Made by a program: the position numbers and the translations under genes. Of a stretch of 64,000 nt of DNA, positions 23,501 to 32,529 are shown one piece after another (position 1 is the stretch's first letter; the number at the start of each line of letters is the position of its first letter). The notes beneath the pieces are model-generated. The model had not been told where the DNA came from, did no database searches, and saw only the letters and a list, made by a program, of their open reading frames with translations. The stretch is taken from contig OX465597.1 in NCBI GenBank assembly GCA_950022295.1, positions 186,371,016-186,435,015 of the forward strand. The letters are read 5' to 3'. The DNA is from Bromus sterilis (taxonomy: Eukaryota; Streptophyta; Magnoliopsida; Poales; Poaceae).

Positions 23501-25316
23501 GAGTAAACTGATTTGTCCTACCATGGTGTACAACATTCCTATCAAATTGCCATGGTCTACCAAGTAAAAGAGAGCATGCTTGCATGGGTACCACATCACA
23601 ATCAACATAATCAGCATATGCAGCAATGCTAAAGTGCACACGAACAGAACGCGTTACCTTAATCTTACCACTATTGTTAAACCACTGAATATAGTACGGA
23701 TGGGGGTGTGGTCTTGTGGTGAGAGATAGCTTCTCCACCAACTCCATGCTAGCCAAGTTGTTGCAACTCCCTCCATCAATGATGATTCGAACCGAACGTT
23801 CTTTCACCACTCCCTTTGTGTGGAACAAATTATGCCTCTGGTTTTGCTCAGCCTTCGTTACCTGCACACTTAACACACGTTGAGCAACCAAACTAGCATA
23901 TTTATCTGCATCATCAGGAGCCATATACTCCATATCATGAGCATCATCATGGGCACCCTGTTCCTCATGAGCAATGAGAACTAAAGTCTCCTCATCATAG
24001 TCACTCGCTGACTCATACCCACCATCCGCCGTAATAATCATCACACGCTTGGAGGGACAGTCTTTTGCGAAGTGACCTCCACCTTGGCACCTGCGACATT
24101 TAATATCACGATCTCGTGTTTGCCCTGTGGAAGCCATGGATGAAGAAGAACTCGCCGCTGGACCACTCTGTGCACCCTTGAATGGTGGCGCTGACTGTTT
24201 TGGTGGCTCCCTGTAAGAATGAGCGGCTGAAGTAGAGGGTGGAGCAGCAGGACGTGTGGATGTAGAAGGTCCACGCGATGTCCATGATGTATTTCGTCCT
24301 GCAGAAAAGTTAGGTCTCGTAGCGGCCTGTCGATCCTGCACTTCACGTTCAGCTTTACAAGCAAGATGAAACAAACGAGTAATAGTAGCATAGTCCTTGT
24401 ATTCTAGAATAGTTTGTATCTCCCTGTTTAAGCCACCTATGAAACGTGCAAACATAGCTTCATTATCCTCTACGAGGCCACATCTAATCAATCCAGTTTG
24501 TAATTCTTGATAATATTCCTCTACAGAATTTTTTCCTTGTCTCAAACGCTGTAATTTTTGTAGCAATTCACGTTGATAATAAGGAGGAACCCAGCGAGTA
24601 CGCATAGCATCTTTTAAAGCAGCCCAAGTAGCTGGAATATTATTAGCATGCAATCTACAATGTTCAGACCACCAAATAGATGCAAAACCCGTGAATTCAC
24701 AAACAGCAGCAGTAACACGTCTATTCTCAGGATATTGTAAACATGTAAAGCGTTGTTCAGTTTCTAACTCCCAAGTAAGATAAGCATCAGGAATATATCT
24801 ACCCTCAAACGGCTTAAGATTCAATTTAAGTTTAGGCACATGTTCATCATCGCGTACCTGAGGGGGTGGTTGGTGTCGACCGTGGCGAATGTTGGGACGT
24901 GGACGTCCAGCTGGCTGTTCATAGGCCGCTTCTTGTTCCACCTCCTCCTCGTAATCACCCTCGTAGTTGTCGTCCTGGCCGACGTCAGAGGCAGCAGCAG
25001 CAGTAACTGCAGCAGCAGCAGGAGCACCAGCAGCTTGTCCGCCCGGAAACAGAATACGTCGTGCACGTCGTGGTGGCGGTGGCTGTGCTGGAGCGGCCGC
25101 AGGCTGTATAGGTAAGCGTGTGAGCAACTCAGTAAACTTGGCGTTGAGCTTGGTGTCGATCATCTTCTCCACACCATCAATCGCCTCTGTAAATCTGTTC
25201 TCGATGTCATTCACCTGTTCAGACATCATTTGTGCAAATTTATCATGTAATGCTTTGTTTGTCATATTCTCCCAATCAGGTGCATCCCGCGCCACTTCAT
25301 CATGGGATCCTGGCAT
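20229..25316 (-). CDS. gag-pol: CRM-type gag-pol polyprotein (element A), intact
   Basis: One open frame of about 1,695 codons encodes the whole polyprotein. The start is ATG 25316 (MPGSHDEV), because that start is shared with element C while the sequence upstream of it differs. Domains in order: acidic N-terminus with coiled coil; gag (LTWELETEQRF near residue 190, WWSEHC); CCHC zinc knuckle CRRCQGGGHFAKDC; retropepsin IIIDGGSCNN; RT with YFDDILIYS; RNase H with ELECDASG; integrase with H-H-C-C (CTTCQKAK) and the D-D-E set MDFVLGL, SDRDTKF, DGQTEVVNRT; C-terminal GPVTRARARQLNYQ. The last ~100 codons lie in the 3' LTR, as known for CRM elements. The product would make particles in the cytoplasm, copy its RNA and integrate the cDNA. 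No stop or frameshift is visible. Confidence 0.9.
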   Translation of the reverse strand: MPGSHDEVARDAPDWENMTNKALHDKFAQMMSEQVNDIENRFTEAIDGVEKMIDTKLNAKFTELLTRLPIQPAAAPAQPPPPRRARRILFPGGQAAGAPAAAAVTAAAASDVGQDDNYEGDYEEEVEQEAAYEQPAGRPRPNIRHGRHQPPPQVRDDEHVPKLKLNLKPFEGRYIPDAYLTWELETEQRFTCLQYPENRRVTAAVCEFTGFASIWWSEHCRLHANNIPATWAALKDAMRTRWVPPYYQRELLQKLQRLRQGKNSVEEYYQELQTGLIRCGLVEDNEAMFARFIGGLNREIQTILEYKDYATITRLFHLACKAEREVQDRQAATRPNFSAGRNTSWTSRGPSTSTRPAAPPSTSAAHSYREPPKQSAPPFKGAQSGPAASSSSSMASTGQTRDRDIKCRRCQGGGHFAKDCPSKRVMIITADGGYESASDYDEETLVLIAHEEQGAHDDAHDMEYMAPDDADKYASLVAQRVLSVQVTKAEQNQRHNLFHTKGVVKERSVRIIIDGGSCNNLASMELVEKLSLTTRPHPHPYYIQWFNNSGKIKVTRSVRVHFSIAAYADYVDCDVVPMQACSLLLGRPWQFDRNVVHHGRTNQFTLVHQDKNIALLPMSPEQIVKDDLARASKAKQEKNKSENEIAAKEFEQQHKTNSKSSSAVSNEIKLTSPTLLATKVDISDLDVSQYVCYAFVCKEALFSFEELPPSLPPVVTDLLQEFIDVFPQDVPPGLPPIRGIEHQIDLIPGASLPNRAPYRTNPEETKEIQRQVQELLDKGYIRESLSPCAVPVILVPKKDGTWRMCVDCRAINNITIRYRHPIPRLDDMLDELSGSTMFSKVDLRSGYHQIRMKLGDEWKTAFKTKFGLYEWLVMPFGLTNAPSTFMRLMNEVLRAFIGRFVVVYFDDILIYSKSLEEHLDHLRAVFIALRNARLFGNLGKCTFCTDRVSFLGYVVTPQGIEVDKAKIEAIESWPQPKTVTQVRSFLGLAGFYRRFVRDFSTIAAPLNELTRKDVPFTWGTAQEEAFTVLKDKLTHAPLLQLPDFNKTFELECDASGIGLGGVLLQDAKPVAYFSEKLSGPTLNYSTYDKELYALVRTLETWQHYLWPKEFVIHSDHESLKHIRSQAKLNRRHAKWVEFIETFPYVIKHKKGKDNIIADALSRRYTMLSQLDFKIFGLETIKDQYVNDAEFKDVLQNCREGRTWNKFVLNDGFVFRSNKLCIPASSIRLLLLQEAHGGGLMGHFGVKKTEDVLATHFFWPKMRRDVERFVARCTTCQKAKSRLNPHGLYMPLPVPSVPWEDISMDFVLGLPRTKNGRDSIFVVVDRFSKMAHFIPCHKSDDAANVADLFFREIIRLHGVPNTIVSDRDTKFLSHFWRCLWAKLGTKLLFSTTCHPQTDGQTEVVNRTLSTMLRAVLKSNLKLWEECLPHIEFAYNRSLHSTTKMCPFEIVYGFLPRAPIDLLPLPSSEKVNFDAKQRAELILKLHELTKENIERMNARYKLAGDRGRKHVVFEPGDLVWLHLRKDRFPDLRKSKLMPRADGPFKVLQKINDNAYKLELPAAFGVSPTFNIADLKPYLGEDDELPSRTTSIQEGEDDEDIPTNVTPISSPTTHIGPVTRARARQLNYQVLSFLANPSIVHEHMILPKLDTFVLLMNEGPSMDKKDGLWSGIKHGEEGARAGKDSGASRGDYRTLKPP
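20536..20548 (-). other. Polypurine tract of CRM element A
   Basis: On the minus strand AAGAAGGGGAGGA lies directly before the LTR start TGATGAGGAC. It lies within the gag-pol reading frame. Confidence 0.8.
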
Positions 25317-26421
25317 GGTTAGCAGAAATAGAAAACACACAGAAATATGATCCTACTTCTACTGGGATGTGGGGTGGTGGAAAGCACAAATCCGTCAAGC
25401 TTTTCTTTCGTTCTTACCGATTCTTACCTAGCAGCAGGTGGTGATGTACAACCAATGGGTCAAAACTCTTAGAGATATGGTAGAGCGATGGCCAGGAGGT
25501 GTCAAACGCACGATGTAGAATATATGTGGAGCTGTAGGAAGGCTGACAAGTATGGTAGGAAAAACTCAACAGTAATCAAAACAGAAATGCAAAGCTGAAT
25601 AAACACTCAACGTCGGTACTGTGCTGATCCTAGGCTAGACCGTACTAGAGACGCGAGCCTAAAACACCAACGAAAGCACGGCGCGGCACGTAATCAACTG
25701 AGAAGCACACTCTGAATTTTTTTTTCTCTCTTTTTTTTTTTTTGCTTTTTTTTTGCGATGCGGGACTGCGGTGGCTGAAAAAGTGCGAAAAAATCACTAT
25801 GGTGGCGAACGTCTCAAAATGAGTTTCTGGACCTAAGGAACGTATGGGCACGAAATTTTTTTACCCCCGAAATTTTTGGCCTAAAAACTGCTCTGAAAAG
25901 CGTGCCAGACTCTGGATCAATTTTTTTTTTTTTGGAAATCACCTCCTTCTACGTACGACAAAAGATTGGTGAAATCCGACTCTAATCAAATCAAAACTAA
26001 TCTGGCTACGGAGAGATCACAAACCGAACAGGTGATGGAACTCAACTCGGATTGGTAGGTCGTGGTGCTGTATATGGACTCGACTTGGCGGAACGTGGTG
26101 GTGTATCTGGACTCGGATTGGCGGAAACGTGGCGGTGTACTACTGTGCGGCGGCGGTGTGACAAACTGTGATCAGAACTCGAAACTCTAAGGGAACTAGA
26201 CGCTAAGATCAGCAACTCGACACAACGATGCAACCGCAAATTCAACAAAGCAAACTACTGTAAAGAAAACTGGACAAAGGCTCGGACTGTTTTGGGACGT
26301 GATGATCTAACCCTAATTTTTTTGTTGGCTTTTTCGTGGACTGTAGGTATGAAGAACATAACCAATCTAGACTACGAAAACTGGTAAATCTCACCGAGCA
26401 ACCTGGAAATCTGATACCACT
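25317..26421 (-). other. 5' untranslated leader and PBS of CRM element A
   Basis: About 1.1 kb between the PBS and the gag ATG. Positions 26402-26419 are, on the minus strand, TGGTATCAGATTTCCAGG, whose first ten bases match the initiator-methionine tRNA 3' end used by many plant Gypsy elements. Two bases separate it from the LTR end. The leader has A-rich runs on the coding strand (T runs at 25718-25755 and 25920-25934) and a short GGTGTATCTGGACTCGGATT-like duplication at 26040-26130. No gene. Confidence 0.75.
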
Positions 26422-27337
26422 TGATAGAGGCGAAGGTGTCCCGATGTTTCGATGAGATGGTGGAGATCGATTATGGTGGAGGCGACTTTCACGATCCGAC
26501 TACGAACGTGCGAAGACGTTGCGCCTTAGCGATCGCTAAACCAACTCCGAGAGGTTATAGATCCCGCGGATGCACGATCAACCTGACCACGAAGGTCTAA
26601 TTCCTGCAAGCAATCGAAGAACAAGCAAGAACTAAGAATTGCAATCTGGATATTGCGAATATAAGATGAATGATTACGAAAGTTGGGGTTCCAATGAGGT
26701 CTTGGCCTGGTCGGATGACACAAACGAAGAGCTCGAAGTTGCGGCTATGGCTAACTTATATCTAATTAAAATCCAAGTCTAAACGACGCCCTAAGGGCTG
26801 TATATATGGGGGAACAGAGGGGAATTTCGTGGCCCCTTGGAGGTGGGGTCCGAAAACAACCCTAACTTGGTTTCCCCACACATACGGACTCTAAAAACAG
26901 CCTATAATGTGGTATTTCGAAATTACATGGGCCCAGCCCAATATTAAGGTGACGCAGCACCTATACTTGCTCTTGGACGAAAATAATGAAGTGGCATCTC
27001 GTGTATTTCGTCCAAGCCTTCATGCATGCCTTATGGTGGCTTCAAAGTGCGAAAATCCCCACTGGAAGCTCCATTGTTCTCTCCCGCGCGCGCACCTTCT
27101 TCTCCATGCTTGATCCCGCTCCAATGACCGTCCTTCTTGTCCATGCTAGGTCCTTCATTCATAAGCAAAACAAAAGTATCTAATTTAGGCAGCATCATAT
27201 GTTCATGAACATTAGAAGGATTCGCAAGAAACGAAAGTACCTGATAATTTAGTTGACGTGCACGTGCTCTAGTAACTGGTCCAGTATGTGTAGTTGGTGA
27301 AGATGTGGGTGTAACATTCGTAGAGATGTCCTCATCA
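26422..27337 (-). repeat. LTR shared between CRM elements A and B
   Basis: 916 bp. On its left side it serves as the 5' LTR of A (next to the PBS). On its right side it continues directly into the polypurine tract and pol of B, of which it is the 3' LTR. At diagnostic sites (GGCGACTTTCACGATCCG instead of GTAGACTTTCACGACCCG) it groups with the LTRs of element C, not with the other LTR of A. Confidence 0.8.
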
Positions 27338-29022
27338 TCCTCCCCTTCTTGAATTGAAGTCGTCCTCGACGGAAGCTCATTATCTTCTCCCAAATAAGGT
27401 TTCAAATCTGCAATGTTAAATGTGGGACTAACCCCAAAATCTGCAGGTAGCTCAAGTTTATATGCATTATCATTAATTTTCTGTAAAACCTTAAAAGGAC
27501 CATCAGCTCGTGGCATTAACTTAGACTTGCGCAAATCAGGAAACCTATCTTTACGTAGATGTAACCAAACAAGATCTCCTGGTTCAAACACAACATGCTT
27601 CCTACCCTTATCACCAGCAAGCTTGTATCTAGCATTCATTTTCTCAATGTTTTCTTTAGTTAACTCATGCATTTTTAATATCAATTCAGCACGTTGCTTA
27701 GCATCAAAATTAACCTTCTCCGAAGATGGAAGAGGCAGCAAATCAATAGGCGCACGAGGTAGAAAACCATAAACAATCTCAAAAGGGCACATTTTAGTGG
27801 TAGAATGAAATGAACGATTATAAGCAAATTCAATATGAGGTAAACATTCTTCCCACATTTTCAAGTTACTCTTTAAAACAGCCCTAAGCATAGTAGACAA
27901 AGTCCTATTGACTACTTCAGTTTGTCCATCAGTTTGGGGATGACAGGTAGTACTAAAAAGTAGTTTAGTCCCCAACTTAGCCCATAAGCATCTCCAAAAA
28001 TGGCTAAGAAACTTAGTATCACGATCCGAGACAATAGTATTGGGCACACCATGTAAGCGAATAATCTCACGAAAGAATAAATCAGCAACATTAGCAGCAG
28101 CATCGCTTTTATGACATGGTATAAAATGTGCCATCTTAGAAAATCTATCCACGACAACAAATATGCTATCCCTCCCCTGCTTTGTTCGAGGCAAGCCTAA
28201 AACAAAGTCCATGGATATGTCCTCCCACGGAACACTAGGTACAGGTAAAGGCATGTATAAACCATGAGGATTGAGTCGTGACTTAGCTTTTTGACATGTA
28301 GTGCAGCGAGCAACAAAACGCTCAACATCCCGTCTCATCTTTGGCCAAAAGAAGTGTGTAGCAAGTACGTCCTCCATCTTCTTCACGCCAAAGTGTCCCA
28401 TTAATCCTCCTCCATGCGCCTCCTGCAACAACAAAAGACGAATAGAGCTAGCTGGAATGCATAGCTTGTTAGAACGGAACACAAACCCATCATTAAGGAC
28501 AAACTTGTTCCATGTTCTACCCTCTTTACAATTCTGCAATACATCTTTAAATTCTTCATCATTTACATATTGATCTTTGATTGTCTCTAAACCGAATATC
28601 TTGAAGTCAAGTTGTGAAAGCATAGTATAACGACGAGACAAAGCATCAGCAATAATATTATCTTTCCCCTTCTTGTGTTTAATGACATAAGGGAAAGTCT
28701 CAATAAATTCAACCTACTTAGAATGTATAACAAATTCTTTGGGCCATAAATAATGTTTCCAAGTTTCTAATGTCCGAACAAGAGCATATAATTCCTTATC
28801 ATAAGTAGAATAGTTCAGAGTAGGCCCACTCAATTTTTCAGAAAAGTATGCAACAAGTTTAGCATCTTGTAATAACACACCTCCCAAACCAATCCCACTA
28901 GCATCGCATTCAAGCTCAAAAGTCTTATTAAAATCAGGAAGTTGGAGCAAAGGAGCATGTGTTAACTTATCTTTCAATACCGCGAAGGCTTCTTCCTATG
29001 CGGTACCCCAAGTAAAAGGCAT
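27031..29022 (-). pseudogene. pol: CRM element B: truncated pol (RNase H-integrase end)
   Basis: The minus-strand frame from 28641 to 27031 covers the end of RNase H, the whole integrase (CTTCQKAK, MDFVLGL, SDRDTKF, DGQTEVVNRT) and the LTR-encoded tail. Upstream, 28977-28714 encodes ELECDASG to KEFVIHS. Against elements A and C, about 64 bases are missing near 28715, which removes the segment DHESLKHIRSQ to HAKWVEF and breaks the frame. Homology stops at about 29022 inside the RT-RNase H connection, where unrelated DNA begins. Gag, protease and most of RT are lost. Confidence 0.85.
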
Positions 29023-29099
29023 TTCTACCATTTTCTTTTATATTTTTGCAAATTGAAAAGGCGGTCCACGGGGGGGGGGGGGGTGTATTTGTGTATTGG
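29023..29099. other. Short unassigned junction with a 14-base G run
   Basis: DNA between the truncated CRM element and the CACTA end, with AT-rich sequence and an uninterrupted run of about 14 G near 29070. I see no family match inside the window. It could be element filler, deletion-repair filler or an assembly weak spot. Confidence 0.4.
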
Positions 29100-29501
29100 G
29101 AATTTTCCCCTCACAGTTTTAGGTTAGTAGTGGCGCATATGTAAGATACGCCACTAATAAGTCCTTATGGGTGGCGCGTTCTGAATGCGCCATTGATAAT
29201 TCCTTAGGGGTGGCGTATTTCCAGAATGCGCCACCCATAAGCTCTTAGGGGTGGCGCATTTCCAGAATGCGCCACCTATAAGGTTCTTAGGGGTGGCGCA
29301 TTTCTCCAAATGCGCCACGTATAAGAGGATCCAGGGCTGGCCCACTCTTAGGGGTGGCGCATATTAAAAAATGCGCCATCTGTAAGAGCTTATAGGTGGC
29401 ACATTTTGAACTAGTGCGCCACCCCTTAGAGCATAGTGGCACATTACATATAAAATGCGCCACTAATTAGAATTCCATGTATAGCCTTTTCTCTAGTAGT
29501 G
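29100..29501 (-). mobile_element. CACTA terminal fragment (TGGCGCAT family)
   Basis: The fragment ends at 29501 with TCTCTAGTAGTG, the complement of CACTACTAGAGA. The reverse complement of the last 50 bases resembles the left end of CACTA-1 (TATACATGGAA...TTAGTGGCGCAT). It holds about twelve TGGCGCAT/ATGCGCCA subterminal repeats separated by TTAGGGG or CTTATA spacers. No transposase region is present. It is the 5' end of a CACTA-1-type element in reverse orientation, truncated on the left. Confidence 0.75.
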
Positions 29502-30335
29502 ACGGGCTCGATTGACAGAGCCGGCGTACATCCGGAGCTTATAATGGGCAGTTGGTACACCCGTGCAGGGTTACATCTTTTCGAGAAGTCGTGTCTACGG
29601 TTTCGGACGACTTGAGACCTAATCCTTGTTCATAGACAACAACAACTGAGATAATCTTAATAACTTGATCAACGTGTGTGTGCCTTGACTGCTTCTTCTT
29701 CGTCGGGATGCGAAGGGGAGGACAAGGATAGGATAGGTGTTACGTTTGCGTAAGTAGTTGATAGCAAGAGTAGTTGGAGGTGATTCCTTATCGAATGCTT
29801 CGTTCTCATCTTACTCTAAATAGATCGTTAGCCACTTATATAATGCTAGTGCGACTGCAACCTCAACCACTACCCCCATCTTACCGTGAGAAGTTAGTTA
29901 CAAGACTTGTTGATATAGCTCATCCCCTTCTTCTCTCTTTTATGTACGTTATGAAAATGATTGTGGACTACAGAGGATCTCGACGACCCTTCTTTTGGAC
30001 GCCTTCGTGGAGACTCGACAACGACTAGTTAGGCGGACCCCGACGGAGAGCCTGGACCCGTGTGGGCGTGGGAATGGTGTGTTTTACCTTTGCCTCTAGG
30101 CATTTGATTGTAGTCTGTACTCAGACATATATCTTCCGCTGATCTATTGTATTAAGGAAGTTGTATGCCGATTGTATGAGATGTTGTATCCTTGTAGCTG
30201 TAATGTTGTGATATCATGTTGAAATCCGAGACATATGGCTTCGTCACATGTCGCGGTGGGTCCGATATGTGCTTTGTCCTGGTGTTTGGACGGAAACGTC
30301 CAGGTCTGAAACAGTACTGCATATCGGGTCTTACA

Positions 30336-30792
30336 CTTTCTTCCTTTGCTGTCCTGCTTTCTTTCCATGTTTCCCAAACGTCGTGCTCGTGGCGCCTCCG
30401 GTGCTGCTTCTCGCGGCGTTGCTAGCCGAGGCCTCCGCGGTCGTGGTGCCCATGCTCCCCGTTCCTCACGTTGCCGACGAGGGCACGAAGGTTCTTCGTG
30501 GAGTGTGGCTACTGCTGTTGCTGCTGTTGAGGGCGTGTATGGCTATTATTTCATCCTTCGTGTTCTTAGCCGCATTGCTAGTCGGATTTCTCTTCCGTTT
30601 TCTTTTGCTTCCGTTGTTTCTGATCTTGGATTGGATGATATTTTGCTTCGGCTTCAAGGCTGCTCCCACTCCCCCTTGTGGGTAAAGCTTCAAGTTGAGA
30701 GGTCCTTCTTGGTCTTCTTGGGGCCCGATTGGAGGGCGTTTTCCCGTCAACTGAATCTGCGCGAGAGTTCTCAATTAAACTATATATATATA
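30336..30792 (+). pseudogene. Truncated B3-like DNA-binding gene, first exon
   Basis: After the solo LTR comes a pyrimidine-rich leader, then ATG 30367 and an Arg/Gly/Ala-rich start (FPKRRARGASG...). Residues about 59-137 fit the N-terminal two thirds of a plant B3 domain: YYFILRVL, then LPFSFA (residues 76-81), ILLRLQG, LWVKLQV and GPDWRAFSRQLNLRE (from residue 119), the last matching the B3 helix 'GW..F...N.L..GD'. B3 proteins bind DNA in the nucleus as transcription factors. The frame runs into a TA-rich hairpin element after SSQL and stops at 30793, so the end of the domain and any later exons are lost. The promoter lies before 18912, across an 11.4-kb insertion. Family assignment is by eye. 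It could be a host gene or a fragment carried by a transposon. Confidence 0.6.
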
Positions 30793-30913
30793 TAGAATAA
30801 GGTCTTAAGGGGTGTTGTTAGAATAGACCCACCCTATATATATATAAGGGGTGTTGTTATATATATATATAGGGTGGGTCTATTATAACAACACCCCTTA
30901 AGACCTTATTCTA
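30793..30913. repeat. Long hairpin, MITE-like
   Basis: Arms 30793-30846 and 30860-30913 are inverted copies of about 54 bases with a mismatch at GTTAGAATAG/CTATTATAAC, and the 13-base loop repeats AAGGGGTGTTGTT. It is set in TA-rich DNA, as expected of an element that targets TA. TATTCTAACAAC at its right edge reappears as TATTCTGACAAC at 33266, near the right edge of the block that follows. Confidence 0.6.
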
Positions 30914-31950
30914 ACAACATTTGGGCTTATTCTGCCAACACCGGGCTAACACAGCGAAGTGGACAACGAAACATGTCAGCGAAACCGAACCGACCCCCGC
31001 ACCACCACCCCACCCACCGAAAAACCAGTTAAAAATGAAACACCCATCCCACCCACCACTCGTGCCTCCCCTCTCCCCCGCACGTCCTCACCCCCCACCA
31101 CCAACCTCCTCTCCCCATCGGCCATCTTGCGCCGCCGCTGGCCACCTCGTGCCGCCGTCCAGCCGGGACTCCAACTCGCGCCGCCGGCCGGATCTGCCAT
31201 CCTCTGCGCGCGGATCGAGCAGTAGCAACCGCGCCGTTGTCTCCTACCCCGTGGGGCGCCGGATCCCCGCCGTGGCCAACCCACCCCGGCAACGGCTGCG
31301 CTACCGCGCCACCTCTTCCCCACCAGGCGGCCGCGCCGCCGGATCGGGCAGCCGCGCCTCGCTTTGTCTCAAGATCGGGCTGCCCCGCGACCCCTCGTCG
31401 CCAGAACGGGCCGCCCTGCGCCGGATCTGGCCGGCCTCCACCGACGCGCTGCAACCTCTCCGGCGAGGCCACCCTCACCGACGGACCTCCTCCGACGTGC
31501 CCGTTCGCTCGCCGCTCCATCGGCGACGAGGGAGAGCCCAACCACTGCGCCGACAGCGACGTCCGCCTCCTGGGGCCTTTGTGCTCCGCTTTGGTCCACG
31601 CGCCCGAGTATCCATCGCGCACTGCTCCGACTTGCACGCGCGCGCCCAATTGATCTCCCCGTGACGTGCCCGCTGGGTGCCGTCCGTACTGTGGTTCACT
31701 TGCGAAAAGGTCATGCCCCGGCGTGTATCCAGAGACGCATCTAGGCTTCGCGGGCGTGCGGAAGACCCGCTCCGGTGCTGTCCAGACATGTCTGGGGGCG
31801 AGCTAGCTTCGTCAACGCGGCCGGCGTGCGTGATGGGTCGTCACCTGGGGGTAAGGCGGGTGATGGCGCCCTTCACCTGTTCCTGACCGGACTGCACAGA
31901 CTGAAAGATACCTCGGCAAACGGCAGGTCCATGAACAGACGAAGTGGATT
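30914..31950. other. GC-rich segment of unclassified element
   Basis: Positions 30960-31900 are CpG-rich with long open frames on both strands (30921-31664 plus, 31029-31649 minus), rich in Pro, Arg, Ala and Gly. No domain is recognisable and the composition alone explains open frames, so no gene is called. It could be a transduplicated host first exon or 5' UTR inside the element that spans 30793-33345. Confidence 0.4.
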
Positions 31951-31979
31951 GCACGTTTGAGTATTTTATCTTGTTGTAT

Positions 31980-32480
31980 GTTTCAGTGTTTATGCGGTTC
32001 ACTTGTGCTATGCCGCAGTTTTTTTTTCAGGGGTTGTGATATAATGCAGTTTGGATTGGCAGGGTGTGCATTTAATCTGGCAGTGTTTATGCACTTTGTG
32101 GCATACTGCAGTTCAGTTGCGATATATGTAATCTTGATCCATTTGAAAAAAACATCCACGAAAGTTAGAAAATGTAGTTCACTTAAGTCTTGCTGGTGCA
32201 GCCCGAAAAACAAATGCAGTTCTCTCTATCAATAAATGCAACCTGTATCGGTCGAATGCAGTTCACTACGTCGATTCCGGGTCCGTGAAAAAATACGCGT
32301 ATTTCTCTTTGCCATGTGCAGTTCTTTCTGTTGACAAATGCAATCGGGTACCCCGCGGATGCAGTTCACTCGCCGATTTTTTGTTCCGCGAAATACACGT
32401 GCAATTCTGTTTGGCGATAATGCAGTGCGCTTTAATGTCGGATGCGGTGCGGTTTCCGGCGAATGCAGTTTACTTCGTCG
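31980..32480. repeat. Interspersed TGCAGTTC motif array
   Basis: At least a dozen copies of (A)TGCAGTTC(A/G)CT or close variants lie every ~20-50 bases (32044, 32106, 32213, 32257, 32318, 32360, 32399, 32420, 32463 and others). Several are followed by a CGTCGATTTC-like word (32267, 32368, 32476). The motif is short and the spacers differ, so it is not a simple tandem repeat. Confidence 0.6.
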
Positions 32481-32529
32481 ATTTCAGGTCCGCGAAGAAC
32501 GGAGTTCCGCGATTTACTAAAATCGACAC

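Larger units (their letters stand above)
19620..27337 (-). mobile_element. CRM-type Ty3/Gypsy retrotransposon A
   Basis: Two 916-bp LTRs (19620-20535 and 26422-27337) flank an internal region read on the minus strand: PBS, leader, one gag-pol frame, polypurine tract. The LTR ends on the coding strand are TGATGAGGAC and CTCTATCA. The left flank is CTTCT (19615-19619). On the right there is no matching duplication, because the LTR runs straight into the polypurine tract and pol of a second element (B). The unit therefore looks like a recombinant LTR-A-LTR-B array. Total length, LTR length and the frame running into the LTR fit the CRM (Cereba/Quinta) lineage. Confidence 0.85.
18917..30335 (+). 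mobile_element. Third long solo LTR (LARD/Sukkula-like), filled by nested elements
   Basis: The left piece 18917-19619 starts TGTAACAACCCGG and carries the family TATA box (19386) and GC-rich leader start. The right piece 29502-30335 aligns with 5095-5943 of copy 1 and ends GGGTCTTACA. The outer flanks carry a perfect 5-bp duplication CTTTC (18912-18916 and 30336-30340), which proves that the two pieces are one insertion. About 2.9 kb of the LTR middle is missing between them and replaced by CRM-type elements and a CACTA end, so a deletion followed or accompanied the nested insertions. Confidence 0.85.

Noticed and set aside
30921..31664. 247-codon plus-strand frame and 206-codon minus-strand frame
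   Set aside because: CpG-rich DNA with overlapping low-complexity frames and no recognisable domain. Noted only as a possible captured exon.
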